From assembly GCF_004116455.1 (NCBI RefSeq), contig NZ_PDJU01000008.1, positions 62,001 through 126,000 of the forward strand: 64,000 bases of DNA, given 5' to 3'. Positions 46,397 to 55,997 of this stretch are shown one piece after another. The first letter of the stretch is position 1, and each line of letters begins with the position of its first letter. Both the position numbers and the translations under genes were made by a program. This stretch comes from Arcobacter sp. F155. Lineage in GTDB: Bacteria; Campylobacterota; Campylobacteria; Campylobacterales; Arcobacteraceae. The notes beneath the pieces were generated by a model. The model ran no database searches. It worked only from the letters and a program-made list of their open reading frames with translations, and was not told where the DNA came from.

Positions 46397-47392
46397 TGCT
46401 TTTCTTGCTAGTTTATTTAATAGGTCTGCAAAAGAGTCTTTAAATGCTTCTAAACCATCATTTAAAAGCTTAGTATAAACTTCTTTTACATCAATGTCTT
46501 TTGATTCTAATAATTTAAAATACTTATTACACTCTTCTTCACTAATAACTTTTGTAGGAGTTTTTTGACCATTTTCTAACCAATCTTCAATAGTAGCTAA
46601 TGGTGCTGTATTTACAGAGTGTGGATAAATTAAAGTATCAATATAATAACTTGCTCTTAACTCATCACCTTTTACTCCTGTACTTGCAAAAAGTGTTCTA
46701 ATGTTTTTATTTTCAAACTTTTCAACTTCGTGGTAACACTTAGTTGCATTGATAATTCCAAGTTTAGCAGTCTCTAAACCTTTTGAAACCATTTTGTTAT
46801 CACACATTCTATCAAGTCTTGAAACAAATACAGAGATAACAGCTTTGATATCTTTGTTTGAAGCTTTAATTCCTTCATCTAAAGCTTGTGCACATTTAAT
46901 AGCTTGTTCTGGTGAGAAAATTAAAGTTGCATTTACGTGAATCCCTGCACTTGTAAGTTCTTTCATTGCTTCATATCCAGCCTCAGTTGCAGGAACTTTA
47001 ATCATAACGTTATCTGCTCCAATTAAAGAGTTTAGTCTCATTCCCTCTTCAACAGTTCCCTTTGCATCATCACAAAGTGTTGGGTCAACTTCAATTGAAA
47101 TAAATCCATCATTGTTGTCTTCTAAATGTAAATCATGTAAAAGTTCCGCTGCTCTTCTAATGTCAGAAACTGCTAACTCTTCATAAATAGTTTTTGCTTC
47201 ATTTGCTTTTAGCATTTGAAGTTGTTGGTCATATGCTGCTGAATTTGTAATAGAAGATTCAAAAATTGCTGGGTTTGAAGTAGCTCCATGGATTACTTCA
47301 TCTTTAATAATATCTTGAAATCTATTCTCTAAAAAATCTCTTTCTATAAAATCACACCATAAAGAGTAATTAATATCTTCTTTTAAACTCAT
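46391..47392 (-). CDS. tal: Transaldolase
   Basis: The 333-residue transaldolase of the non-oxidative pentose phosphate pathway begins SLWCDFIERDFLEN and has the HGATSNPAIFESSI block, DNVMIKVPATEAGYEA carrying the Schiff-base lysine (KVPAT), and NATLIFSPEQA. Its position beside serB matches Campylobacter. It starts about 40 bases after the serB stop. Confidence 0.93.
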   Translation of the reverse strand: MSLKEDINYSLWCDFIERDFLENRFQDIIKDEVIHGATSNPAIFESSITNSAAYDQQLQMLKANEAKTIYEELAVSDIRRAAELLHDLHLEDNNDGFISIEVDPTLCDDAKGTVEEGMRLNSLIGADNVMIKVPATEAGYEAMKELTSAGIHVNATLIFSPEQAIKCAQALDEGIKASNKDIKAVISVFVSRLDRMCDNKMVSKGLETAKLGIINATKCYHEVEKFENKNIRTLFASTGVKGDELRASYYIDTLIYPHSVNTAPLATIEDWLENGQKTPTKVISEEECNKYFKLLESKDIDVKEVYTKLLNDGLEAFKDSFADLLNKLARKAD

Positions 47393-47432
47393 TCATTATC
47401 CTTTTATTTTACGTAGAACGCTTTGTTACTTG

Positions 47433-48053
47433 TTATATATGGTCTAATATTTTTGTTAAATCTTTTTCATCAACAATAATATTAGCTTCTTTTTTTAATA
47501 TATCTTTCGCACAAAATGCAACTTTTTTTGCTGCATAAGGGAACATAGAAACATCATTTGCTCCATCCCCTGCTACTAAAGTATCTTCTTGTGAAACTCC
47601 AAGCATAGCTTGAACTCTTTGAATCATATCACCTTTAGAAAAACCAAACATCATATCTCCACCAACAAGACCTGTTAAAATTCCATCTTTTTCGTGTAGT
47701 ATGTTTGAAAAGTCTGCATCTATTCCTAGTTTTTCTTTAGCTGGACCTGTTCCTATTCTAAAACCTCCAGAAAAACAAACTACTTTATATTCTTGTTTTT
47801 TAAGCTCAGTAATTAATTCAAAAGCACCTGGCATAAGAGGTAAATCTTTACAAATCTCTACAGCTTTTGCATACTCTAAACCTTTTAGTAAAGATACTCT
47901 TTCTACTAAAGATTCAAAAAAGTCAAGCTCTCCTGCCATTGCTTTTTCAGTAATACTTGCAACTTTTTCTTCTAAACCTAAAGGCTTAGCTAAAAAGTCA
48001 ATTGTTTCTCCATCCATTAAAGTTGAATCGAAATCAAATACAGCTAATTTCAT
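47433..48053 (-). CDS. serB: Phosphoserine phosphatase
   Basis: The 206-residue HAD-family enzyme makes serine from phosphoserine. HAD motif I is FDFDSTLMDGE, motif II VVCFSGGFRIG, the conserved lysine is in KGDMIQRV, and motif IV is VAGDGANDVSMF. The ATG at 48053 is preferred over 48059 because the AGGA ribosome site is only two or three bases from the latter. Confidence 0.94.
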   Translation of the reverse strand: MKLAVFDFDSTLMDGETIDFLAKPLGLEEKVASITEKAMAGELDFFESLVERVSLLKGLEYAKAVEICKDLPLMPGAFELITELKKQEYKVVCFSGGFRIGTGPAKEKLGIDADFSNILHEKDGILTGLVGGDMMFGFSKGDMIQRVQAMLGVSQEDTLVAGDGANDVSMFPYAAKKVAFCAKDILKKEANIIVDEKDLTKILDHI

Positions 48054-48119
48054 ATACATTTTCCTAGTTTTATTCTTTTAAGGCTATAATATTATCCAAA
48101 TTTTACTAAAGGAAACTGA

Positions 48120-48500
48120 TTGAAGTTAGCTTGTATTGATATTGGACTTAAAAGAATAGGACTTGCAATTTGCCTACAAGGGGACATTGTTACACCTCTT
48201 CCTGCAATATTAAGAAAAAATAGAAATCAAGCTTCAAATGATGTTTTAAAAACTTTAAATGAGTGGGAAATTGATACTTTAGTTGTGGGATATCCTAGTG
48301 CAAGTGAAGATATGCAAAAAAGAATTAAGCACTTTGTAAATCTACTTGATTTTGACAAAGAAGTTATCTTTCAAGAAGAGAATATGAGTTCAATAGAAGC
48401 AGAAGATTTGATGAAAGGTGACATCAAATATAAAAGAGACGGTAGAGTTGACTCCCTTGCTGCTAAAATTATATTAGAAAGATACCTTATTAAGAACTAA
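48120..48500 (+). CDS. ruvX: Holliday-junction resolvase-like RuvX/YqgF
   Basis: A 126-residue RNase H-fold protein with the first acidic strand CIDIGLKRIGLAI, VVGYPS, a Glu in FQEENMSS, and the last acidic site GRVDSLAAKIIL. The family takes part in 16S rRNA 5'-end maturation. The start is TTG at 48120, six bases after AAAGGA. In Campylobacter it follows dprA; here it lies 22 kb away. Confidence 0.9.
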   Translation: MKLACIDIGLKRIGLAICLQGDIVTPLPAILRKNRNQASNDVLKTLNEWEIDTLVVGYPSASEDMQKRIKHFVNLLDFDKEVIFQEENMSSIEAEDLMKGDIKYKRDGRVDSLAAKIILERYLIKN

Positions 48501-48505
48501 TCCCT

Positions 48506-48856
48506 TTATTTAGTTAAGTTATGAACCACTGCTATTGCAACACCCTTATCATGAGTTATTGAAAGAGATGTTTTTTTAATCTTATATTTCTTTCTTAAGG
48601 CTTTAGAATACTTTAACTTAGGTGCACCATTTTTATCTTTTTTTATTTTTAAATCATGAAAAGAACACTCTTTTCCAATACCTGTACCTATTGCTTTACT
48701 TGCAGCTTCTTTTGCTGCCCAAAAACCAGCTGCTGTTTCAGCCCTCTTTATTAACTCAATCTCTTCATCACTAAGAAATCTTTCATAAGCTCTTCTTCCG
48801 AACTTCTCATACATATTTTTGATTCTATCAATTGAAGCTATATCAATACCTATCAT
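48506..48856 (-). CDS. acpS: Holo-[acyl-carrier-protein] synthase
   Basis: The 116-residue AcpS transfers phosphopantetheine from CoA to acyl carrier protein. Motifs MIGIDIASIDRI (catalytic Asp), RFLSDEEIELI and FWAAKEAASKAIGTGIGKECSFHDL are all present. It is divergent from the permease gene and convergent with ruvX. Confidence 0.95.
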   Translation of the reverse strand: MIGIDIASIDRIKNMYEKFGRRAYERFLSDEEIELIKRAETAAGFWAAKEAASKAIGTGIGKECSFHDLKIKKDKNGAPKLKYSKALRKKYKIKKTSLSITHDKGVAIAVVHNLTK

Positions 48857-48885
48857 TTTTAACCTATCTCTTTGTATAATTCTTT

Positions 48886-49845
48886 ATGAAAATATTTTTA
48901 CGTAAATTATTATATCTTATCATTATGCTTTTTATCATAAGTTTAATATCTTTTGTAGCTATAAACCTAACTCCAAACTCTTTTTTTGCAAGTGGAGAAT
49001 TAAATCCAAATATTACAAAAGAGTCTATTGAACAACTAAAGGCTATCTATGGTTTAGACAAACCTCTTTACGTACAATATTTCTCTTGGGTTCTTGCTAT
49101 TATACAACTTGATTTTGGAATATCTTTTGCAAGTGGAGAGCTTGTGAAAAATGAGATTTTACAAAAACTTCCAGTAACTTTAACACTAAATATTATTTCA
49201 ATGTTTTTAATCTTTATTATTTCACTTTACTTAGGTATCAAAGCAGCCCTAAATAAAAACTCTTTATTTGACAAGTTTGCTAGTCAACTTTCTTTGGTAA
49301 GTTTTTCTATGCCTTCATTTTATTTGGCACTGATTGCCATAATGGTTTTTTCTATTCACTTAGAAATACTTCCTATAGCAGGACTTCACTCAGTTGCCGA
49401 TGATGGAAGTTTAACTTACTATTTAGACTATGCATGGCATTTGATTTTACCAATTACTATAATCACTTTTGCAGGAATTGGAAGTTTGACTTTATATGTA
49501 AGGTCACTTGTAATTGAGATTTTAAAATCAGATTATATCTTCTTTGCAAAAGCAAGAGGACTTACAAAAAATCAAATTCTTAGATACTATATTTTACCTA
49601 ATCTTTATCCACCAGTTATTACTTTACTAGGGTTATCTCTTCCAGGAATAATTGGAGGAAGTGTTATCTTAGAATCAATTTTTTCTATAAATGGAATGGG
49701 ATTACTATTTTTCCAAAGTGCTTTAAGTCATGATTACCCAGTTATTATGGGAATACTTATTATTGGAGCCTTACTTACACTTCTTGGAAATATGATTGCT
49801 GATTTAATCTTACTAAAACTGAATCCAAATTATGATGCAAAATAG
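48886..49845 (+). CDS. DppB/OppB-type ABC transporter permease
   Basis: The 319-residue inner-membrane permease of the peptide/nickel family has the N-terminal YLIIMLFIISLISFVAINLTPN segment, six membrane helices, and the EAA-type loop IFFAKARGLTKNQILRYYILPNL followed by GGSVILESIFSINGMG. No second permease, ATPase or binding protein is nearby, so partners must be encoded elsewhere. The substrate is unknown. Confidence 0.88.
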   Translation: MKIFLRKLLYLIIMLFIISLISFVAINLTPNSFFASGELNPNITKESIEQLKAIYGLDKPLYVQYFSWVLAIIQLDFGISFASGELVKNEILQKLPVTLTLNIISMFLIFIISLYLGIKAALNKNSLFDKFASQLSLVSFSMPSFYLALIAIMVFSIHLEILPIAGLHSVADDGSLTYYLDYAWHLILPITIITFAGIGSLTLYVRSLVIEILKSDYIFFAKARGLTKNQILRYYILPNLYPPVITLLGLSLPGIIGGSVILESIFSINGMGLLFFQSALSHDYPVIMGILIIGALLTLLGNMIADLILLKLNPNYDAK

Positions 49846-49913
49846 TTAGGATTTCTTAGGTATTTAGCAATTTTTTTATACACTTGCCAAAAAGAAACTT
49901 GATAAGGAAAGTC

Positions 49914-50735
49914 TTGAAAATTTTAAAAACAATAGAAGAACTTCAAGAAGTAACTTCTTCTAATAAAACTAAAACTACAGGTTTTGTTCCAACAATGGGA
50001 GCACTACATGATGGACATATCTCTTTAATAAAACAAGCGAGAAATGAAAATGAAGTAGTTGTAGTTTCTATCTTTGTAAATCCAACACAATTTCTTCCAG
50101 GTGAAGATCTAGATGCTTATCCAAGACGTGACGAAGCAGATAAGAAAATATGTGAAATGTGCAAGGTTGATTATCTATTTATGCCTGATATTTCTACTAT
50201 GTATACTAATGAAGAAGTACTAATAAAAGCCCCTAATAATAGTTATGTTTTAGAAGGGAAAACTAGACCAGGACATTTTGATGGAGTTTTACAAGTTGTA
50301 CTTAAACTATTTAATTTAGTTCAACCAACACGTGCTTACTTTGGTAAAAAAGATGCTCAACAATTAACTCTTATACAACAAATGGTTAAAAATCTATTTT
50401 TACCAATTGAAATAGTTCCTTGTGAGATAGTTAGAGAAAAAGATGGCTTAGCACTTAGTTCTAGAAATGTTTATTTAGATGAAACTCAAAGAAAAGATGC
50501 TCTTTTAATCTCTAAAGCTTTATATTCTGCTGCTTCACTTGTAGGAAAAAGCGAATTAAAAGCATCTGTTTTAAAAGAAAAAATGCAAGAAGTAATGCAA
50601 ACTTTAGATGTAGAGTATATTGCTGTTGTTGATAGAAACTTTAATGAGATTGAGAAGATTGAATTAAAAAACTCTATTATACTTGTAGTTGCAAGATTTG
50701 GAAATACAAGGCTACTTGATAATATCTGGCTTTAA
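49914..50735 (+). CDS. panC: Pantothenate synthetase
   Basis: The 273-residue enzyme joins pantoate and beta-alanine. It has the HIGH-like [48 protein letters not shown] and the KMSKS-like [10 protein letters not shown]. The start is TTG at 49914, with AAGGAA five or six bases ahead, matching the family N-terminus (KILKTIEEL). A ten-codon-longer frame begins with TTG at 49884 without a ribosome site. Confidence 0.95.
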   Translation: MKILKTIEELQEVTSSNKTKTTGFVPTMGALHDGHISLIKQARNENEVVVVSIFVNPTQFLPGEDLDAYPRRDEADKKICEMCKVDYLFMPDISTMYTNEEVLIKAPNNSYVLEGKTRPGHFDGVLQVVLKLFNLVQPTRAYFGKKDAQQLTLIQQMVKNLFLPIEIVPCEIVREKDGLALSSRNVYLDETQRKDALLISKALYSAASLVGKSELKASVLKEKMQEVMQTLDVEYIAVVDRNFNEIEKIELKNSIILVVARFGNTRLLDNIWL

Positions 50736-50738
50736 GAT

Positions 50739-50766
50739 AAAAAAGGTGTACTATTAAAAGTACACC
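50739..50766 (-). terminator. Terminator at the end of the META-domain gene
   Basis: Eight-base arms GGTGTACT and AGTACACC (50745-50752, 50759-50766) with a six-base loop, followed on the minus strand by a run of six U. It overlaps the last codons of the gene it ends. Confidence 0.8.
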
Positions 50767-51191
50767 GCTTTAAAGCTTGCTATTTCTTTATTCTCTTTAT
50801 CAAAGAAACTCATACTCTCACCTTTGATTTTAAAAGTTTTTGCACTTGATAAAACCTTTGCAAAAGCATCTTCAGTTTTTATATTTGGACACATCATTTT
50901 TGTACTAGCTACTTTGCTAAACTCTATGTTTTCATTATTTTGTGTAAACTGTCCAAAAAAATTATTACATCCTAAATTTCCAATAACTCTTCCATCTTTT
51001 TGAAACTTGATATGGGCTTCTTTTCTAAAAACTTTTACTTCTTTATCAAAAAAAGATATTGCTTTCCAATAAGTATTTGTCAATGACACATTTGGTTTTA
51101 GTTGCTCTTTTTGAACATTTGTATTACTCGAACATGCAACAAAAAAAAGGCTCAAAAAGCCTAATACTAAAAGATTAATATTTTTAATCAT
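50754..51191 (-). CDS. META/HslJ-domain lipoprotein
   Basis: A 145-residue secreted lipoprotein. The signal peptide ends in a lipobox, FFVAC (lipidated C20), then a META domain: TYWKAISFF, IKFQKDGRVIGNLGCNNFFGQFTQ, STKMMCPN and the C-terminal FKAVYF strand. The family includes heat-shock HslJ and is associated with envelope stress or resistance. The exact role is unknown. Confidence 0.88.
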   Translation of the reverse strand: MIKNINLLVLGFLSLFFVACSSNTNVQKEQLKPNVSLTNTYWKAISFFDKEVKVFRKEAHIKFQKDGRVIGNLGCNNFFGQFTQNNENIEFSKVASTKMMCPNIKTEDAFAKVLSSAKTFKIKGESMSFFDKENKEIASFKAVYF

Positions 51192-51345
51192 AACTGCTCC
51201 TGTAAATAATCATTTATTAATTTTGCGAAGATAACATATCAAAATGATTTTAATATAAAATTAATGTAAAATTTTCAGCTAATATAATTTACAAAAATCT
51301 GATATTATGCTAAAATTCGCAAAAAATTTAAAAAGATAAAAAAGA

Positions 51346-52710
51346 ATGAGATTTAGCGAAACAAAACCTACAAAAACTTTACATTTAGTTAGTCTTGGAT
51401 GTACAAAAAACCTTGTTGATTCAGAAATCATGTTAGGAAAACTAAAAGAGTATGAAATTATCAATGACCCTACTATTGCTGATGTAATCATAGTAAACAC
51501 ATGTGGATTCATTGATAGTGCAAAAGAAGAGAGTATTAATACTATTTTAAATCTGCACGATGAAAGAAAAGAAGAATCAGTTCTTGTAATGGCAGGATGC
51601 TTAACACAAAGATATCAAGAAGAACTACAAAAAGAGCTTCCTGAGATTGATATATTTACAGGGGTTGGAGATTATGACAAGATTGATAAACTTGTAAATG
51701 AAAAAAGATCTGCTTTTACAGATGAAGTATTTTTATTAAATGAATCAGATGATAGAGTTATTACTGGTTCTTCTTATCATGCCTATATCAAGCTAAGTGA
51801 AGGATGTAATCAAACATGTTCATTCTGTGCAATCCCTAGCTTTAAAGGAAAACTTCATTCTAGAACTTTAGAGTCACTTGTAAAAGAGGTTAAAAATCTT
51901 GTTTCAAACGGATATAAAGACTTTTCTTTTGTTTCACAAGACTCTTCTTCATATTTAAGAGATTTAAACATTAAAGATGGACTTGAAAAGTTAATCGAAG
52001 AAGTTGAAAAAATTGAAGGTGTTCATAGTGCAAGAATTCTTTATCTTTATCCTAGTACAACAAGCCTAAATCTAATTGAAAAAATCAAAGACTCAAAAGT
52101 ATTTGAAAACTATTTTGATATGCCTTTACAACATATCTCATCTAATATCTTAAAAATTATGAAAAGAGGAAAAGGTGTTGAAAAACTAAAAGAGCTAATG
52201 AACTCAATGAAAGCAGTTCCAAACTCTTTTGTAAGAACAACATTTATTGTAGGACATCCTGGAGAATCACAAGAAGATTTTGAAGAGTTATGTGATTTTG
52301 TTAGAGACTATAAATTTGACAGAGCTAATGTATTCTCATATTCTGATGAAGATGGAACAAGTGCATATGATATGCTAGATAAGGTTCCTCAAGAGATTAT
52401 TGATGAAAGAGCGGAAGTTTTAGGTGAAATTATAAAAGAGACAACTCTTGAATCACTAGCTCAAGAGATTGGAAATGAGTTTGATGTTTATGTTGATGGG
52501 GAAAGTGATGAGCATGAGTACTTATTAAGTGCTAGAAAAACTGCTTGGGCTCCTGAGATTGACGGAGAAGTATATATCAATGATAATCAACTACTAAATG
52601 AAGATGGCGAAGGAAAACAAATTGAGTTTGGTTGTAAATATAGAGTTAAAATCACAGAACTAGTTGGAGATAAACTACTAGCAACTGTTACTAAAGAATA
52701 TGCAAACTAA
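51346..52710 (+). CDS. rimO: Ribosomal protein S12 methylthiotransferase RimO
   Basis: The 454-residue radical SAM enzyme methylthiolates an aspartate of S12. Cluster cysteines are C19 (SLGCTKNLVDSE), C53 (NTCGFID) and C85 (AGCLTQRY), and CNQTCSFC (154-161) is the radical SAM site; a TRAM domain follows. NLVDSE and CGFI distinguish it from MiaB at 4681. Its end overlaps tilS by 11 bases. Confidence 0.96.
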   Translation: MRFSETKPTKTLHLVSLGCTKNLVDSEIMLGKLKEYEIINDPTIADVIIVNTCGFIDSAKEESINTILNLHDERKEESVLVMAGCLTQRYQEELQKELPEIDIFTGVGDYDKIDKLVNEKRSAFTDEVFLLNESDDRVITGSSYHAYIKLSEGCNQTCSFCAIPSFKGKLHSRTLESLVKEVKNLVSNGYKDFSFVSQDSSSYLRDLNIKDGLEKLIEEVEKIEGVHSARILYLYPSTTSLNLIEKIKDSKVFENYFDMPLQHISSNILKIMKRGKGVEKLKELMNSMKAVPNSFVRTTFIVGHPGESQEDFEELCDFVRDYKFDRANVFSYSDEDGTSAYDMLDKVPQEIIDERAEVLGEIIKETTLESLAQEIGNEFDVYVDGESDEHEYLLSARKTAWAPEIDGEVYINDNQLLNEDGEGKQIEFGCKYRVKITELVGDKLLATVTKEYAN

Positions 52711-53692
52711 AAACTTTGAAGCAATCAACACAAAAAGAAATCTATTAGGTTTTTCAGGTGGTGTTGATTCTTCTGCTCTTTTTTTTCTTTTACTTGAAAA
52801 AAAGATCCCCTTTGATGTTGTAATTGTTGACTATAACTTTAGAAAAGAGTCTAAAGAAGAAGTTGCATATGCAAAAGAACTAGCTAAAAAATACAATAAA
52901 AAAATCTATCTAAAAGAAGTTGTTTTAGATAACACTTCAAACTTTGAAAAAAAAGCAAGGGATATTAGATATAAGTTCTTTGATGAAATAATCGAAGACA
53001 ACTCTTATGGAGCACTAATTACTGCTCACCAACTAAATGATAAGCTAGAGTGGTTTTTGATGCAGTTTACAAAGGGTGCTGGTTTAAATGAGTTACTATC
53101 CTTTGAATTAGAATCTAGTAGAAAAGATTATAAGGTTTTTAAACCTCTAATTAATACCTCAAGACAGTCTCTTGAAAACTATTTAAATGAAAATAATATC
53201 AAATACTTTATAGATAGCTCAAATGAAGATGAAAACTTTAAAAGAAACTATTTTAGAAAACACTTTTCAAATGCACTTATAAATGAGTTTGAAGAAGGAA
53301 TTAGTAATAGTTTTGAATACTTAGAAGAAGATTTAAAATCTTTAAAAAACTCAATATCACTAATCTTTAAAGATAAAGATCTAGAAGTGTATAAAAATAC
53401 AAATGATGATAATCTAAATATCAAAATCATTGATGAAAGTTTGAAAAAAAGAGGAATACTTCTTACAAAAAAACAAAGAGATGAAATTTTAATTCAAAAA
53501 GAGTTAGTAGTTTCACATAAAATAGTTGTAACTATTTTAGAAGAGTATATTTACCTTTGTCCATATCTTAAAGACACTATTTTAACAAAAGAGTTTAAAG
53601 AAATTTGTAGGATAAATAAAATCCCTAATAAGGTTAGATTTTATATTTTTGAATACTTAGAGATTGAAAAACTGTTAGAGAAAATAGATTAA
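52700..53692 (+). CDS. tilS: tRNA(Ile)-lysidine synthase
   Basis: The 330-residue enzyme makes lysidine at C34 of tRNA-Ile(CAU). The PP-loop LGFSGGVDSSAL is near residue 18, followed by ITAHQLNDKLEWFLMQFTKGAG and the RNYFRKHF block. It is short at the C-terminus, as in other Campylobacterota. It is translationally coupled to rimO and overlaps the convergent small flagellar gene by four bases. Confidence 0.92.
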   Translation: MQTKNFEAINTKRNLLGFSGGVDSSALFFLLLEKKIPFDVVIVDYNFRKESKEEVAYAKELAKKYNKKIYLKEVVLDNTSNFEKKARDIRYKFFDEIIEDNSYGALITAHQLNDKLEWFLMQFTKGAGLNELLSFELESSRKDYKVFKPLINTSRQSLENYLNENNIKYFIDSSNEDENFKRNYFRKHFSNALINEFEEGISNSFEYLEEDLKSLKNSISLIFKDKDLEVYKNTNDDNLNIKIIDESLKKRGILLTKKQRDEILIQKELVVSHKIVVTILEEYIYLCPYLKDTILTKEFKEICRINKIPNKVRFYIFEYLEIEKLLEKID

Positions 53693-53952
53693 AGAAATTT
53701 TCTTACTTTTCTATTTTCAACAATCTCTTTTCTTGTAGTTTCTTTGTGAGTTTTTAAAAAGTCTACACTTTTATAAAAAAGTTCTTGAAGTCTTTTTAAA
53801 TCTTCAAGTTCTAAATCAAAATTAGTAATGTCTCCATCACTTAAATACTTCTCATACCATTTAACAAGAGCATCTGCTCTTTGGTAAGAGTCTAAAGAGT
53901 CAATATATATTAACTCTTCTAGAGCCTTTAAAGACCTGTCTCTTCTTTCCAT
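53689..53952 (-). CDS. Small helical protein after fliS, possible FliT-type chaperone
   Basis: The 87 residues are charged and nearly all helical (MERRDRSLKALEELIYIDSLDSY ... RKVRKFL). It overlaps the end of fliS by 25 bases, the position fliT occupies in many fliD-fliS-fliT clusters. No clear motif is recognised, so the FliT role (FliD chaperone) is inferred from size and position only. Confidence 0.6.
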   Translation of the reverse strand: MERRDRSLKALEELIYIDSLDSYQRADALVKWYEKYLSDGDITNFDLELEDLKRLQELFYKSVDFLKTHKETTRKEIVENRKVRKFL

Positions 53953-54287
53953 GCGTCAATTAAACCTTGAACAACTTTCATTACTTGTTCTACTGCATTA
54001 ACATTATCATCAACACCTGCAGTAAATAGTGTCTCAATTTGATATAAATATAGCCCATCTAAATAGTAAGAAACATCTCCACCGTTATCAAAATCAAGAA
54101 CATTTCTTAATTCATCAAAAATAGCAACTGCTTTGTTAATATTAGTAAACTTTGATTCTATATCACCTGTTTCCATTGCATGTTTTACAAAAGATAAATA
54201 TTTTAATGTTCCTTCATACAATTTTAATACAAGCATGTATGGATCATTTGATACTGCACCTTGCTGTTGATATGCTTCAATTCCCAT
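53928..54287 (-). CDS. fliS: Flagellar export chaperone FliS
   Basis: The 119-residue four-helix chaperone binds flagellin C-termini. It begins MGIEAYQQQGAVSNDPYMLVLKLYEGTLKYL and has the family NINKAVAIFDELRNVLDFDNGG block. It follows fliD in the same direction, separated by 61 bases that contain a TTTACTTAAGTAAA palindrome. GGAGAAC precedes the ATG. Confidence 0.95.
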   Translation of the reverse strand: MGIEAYQQQGAVSNDPYMLVLKLYEGTLKYLSFVKHAMETGDIESKFTNINKAVAIFDELRNVLDFDNGGDVSYYLDGLYLYQIETLFTAGVDDNVNAVEQVMKVVQGLIDAWKEETGL

Positions 54288-54348
54288 TAAGTTCTCCAGT
54301 TAATATTAAAATCAAGTATATTATATATTTACTTAAGTAAAAATAACT

Positions 54349-55986
54349 TTAGTTACCTGATACAGACTGTTGAATCATCATTTTTAATCCAGAGAACTGT
54401 GCTTCAAATTGAGTAATAATTGCTGTATATGAGGCAAACTGTTGAGCTAATTGAGAATATTTATTATCTAAAGTCTCTTGTGCTTTTGTTTTCTCTTCTT
54501 CTAAACTATCTCGTCTTGAAAAAATATTCTCTTCATACTTAGTTAAAAGCCCATCAAAAGAGTCTAATGCATCAACATACTCTTTAAGTTGAGTTCCTAA
54601 GCCTCTATGCTCCGCAACACCTGTAAATAACGATTGTAAATCATCCATATTATTTTCTAATTTATCTTTAAATTCTTCTGTATCTAAAGACAAATATCCA
54701 CTTTTATCAATATTTATACCAAAATTGAAGATATTTAAATCTTTATTTTCACCATAAGAATCAAAAAGTGTAGATTTTATACCTTCCATCATACTTCTTA
54801 AAGAAGATTTATCTGATACTGGACTTTCTGCTGAATATAATTCATTATCAACTAAAGATACAAGTTCATTATATTTATTAACTATATCTTGAACTAAATC
54901 AGGTAAATTTAAAGTATCTGCTTGGATTGAGATACTTGAAGATGAATCTACAGTATCTACTTCTAAAGCTGTAATTTTAAGTCCACCAACAACTAAAACA
55001 TTAGAAGATACATCGTAATCAATACCATCAACTGATGCTTGAAGATTTTGAGCCTTTACAGTATTATTAGCAGCATCTTCTAAACCAATATCAAAACCTT
55101 GTTGAGTTATATTAATTTTATTATCTAAACCGGTATCAGTACTTTTAATAACTAATCTATTTGTATCTGTACCTACAGACTCAATAGATGCAGAATAGTT
55201 AGAGTTTTTAGTAATATCAGCAGCTAAATCATCGTAACTTTTACCTTCAGTAGAATATTTTTCACCTAAAGATAGACCAATAGATGTTGTTAACCCCTCT
55301 GTAATTGTTAAAGCAGTTTTTTCATCAGCAGATGTAACTGATAATCTACCAGATAAAGTAAGTTTTGCAGTTAAATCACTATCAGCATTAATATCGCTAA
55401 TTAAATCTTGATATGTTGTAGTTGCCGTAACATTAAATGTTTTATCTACTCCATCAATATTAATAGTTATACTTCCACCACCACTTGCATCTACTAAATC
55501 TGTACTAGCTACTGTAGTATCACTTTGATAAACTGGTCTTCCAGTTTGATTTAATATCAACATATCACCAGCATCATTTCCACCAGTAATTTGAGCAGTA
55601 GAATCAGCAAATGAGTTAGTTTGATATACATCTTTCTGAGCAAGTTGATTTATTTTAACTGTAGTTGTTCCTTCGTCAATACTTGAAACATCAACAGCAT
55701 CAAATAAAGCAGAACTACCTGCAACACTTGCACTTTTTTGATCAAAGGCTGAAACCCCACTAGATATAAATAAATCAAAAGGTTTAATAGATTCTAAAAA
55801 CTCATTTACTTTATTAATAATAGCATCCAGTTTTTCTGCTTCTCCACCCTCTTCAATAATTTTATCTAATTGGTCTTCTATTAAACCAACAGTAGACTTT
55901 CTTTCTGCTTCTTTTAATTTATCAATTAAGTCCTGATTTAAACCTGTAGAACCTGAACTTCCTAATCCTAAAATACCATCAGCCAT
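54349..55986 (-). CDS. fliD: Flagellar filament cap protein FliD
   Basis: The 545-residue hook-associated protein 2 caps the filament and helps flagellin fold. The N-terminal D0 helix (LNQDLIDKLKEAERKS), a variable middle and the C-terminal coiled helices (RRDSLEEEKTKAQETLDNKYSQLAQQFASYTAIITQFEAQFSGLKMMIQQ) are typical. Residues about 161-240 form a module closely related to one in FlgK upstream. It starts 12 bases after flgK. Confidence 0.95.
   Translation of the reverse strand: MADGILGLGSSGSTGLNQDLIDKLKEAERKSTVGLIEDQLDKIIEEGGEAEKLDAIINKVNEFLESIKPFDLFISSGVSAFDQKSASVAGSSALFDAVDVSSIDEGTTTVKINQLAQKDVYQTNSFADSTAQITGGNDAGDMLILNQTGRPVYQSDTTVASTDLVDASGGGSITINIDGVDKTFNVTATTTYQDLISDINADSDLTAKLTLSGRLSVTSADEKTALTITEGLTTSIGLSLGEKYSTEGKSYDDLAADITKNSNYSASIESVGTDTNRLVIKSTDTGLDNKINITQQGFDIGLEDAANNTVKAQNLQASVDGIDYDVSSNVLVVGGLKITALEVDTVDSSSSISIQADTLNLPDLVQDIVNKYNELVSLVDNELYSAESPVSDKSSLRSMMEGIKSTLFDSYGENKDLNIFNFGINIDKSGYLSLDTEEFKDKLENNMDDLQSLFTGVAEHRGLGTQLKEYVDALDSFDGLLTKYEENIFSRRDSLEEEKTKAQETLDNKYSQLAQQFASYTAIITQFEAQFSGLKMMIQQSVSGN
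55267..55506 (-). repeat. FliD copy of a module shared with FlgK
   Basis: It encodes STDLVDASGGGSITINI, then TATTTYQDLISDINADSDLTAKL and ITEGLTTSIGLS, which aligns along about 80 residues with the FlgK module at 56712-56951. It resembles the flagellin hook IN motif family. Confidence 0.7.
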
Positions 55987-55997
55987 AATCGCCTCCT

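Noticed and set aside
47701-48081. 126-codon plus-strand ORF opposite serB
   Set aside because: Antisense shadow of the HAD motifs of SerB; Ser/Lys-rich product with no family signature.
54327-54340. TTTACTTAAGTAAA palindrome between fliD and fliS as a terminator
   Set aside because: It is AT-only apart from one C-G pair, has no separate U-run and lies inside a probable operon, so a chance palindrome or minor operator is as likely.
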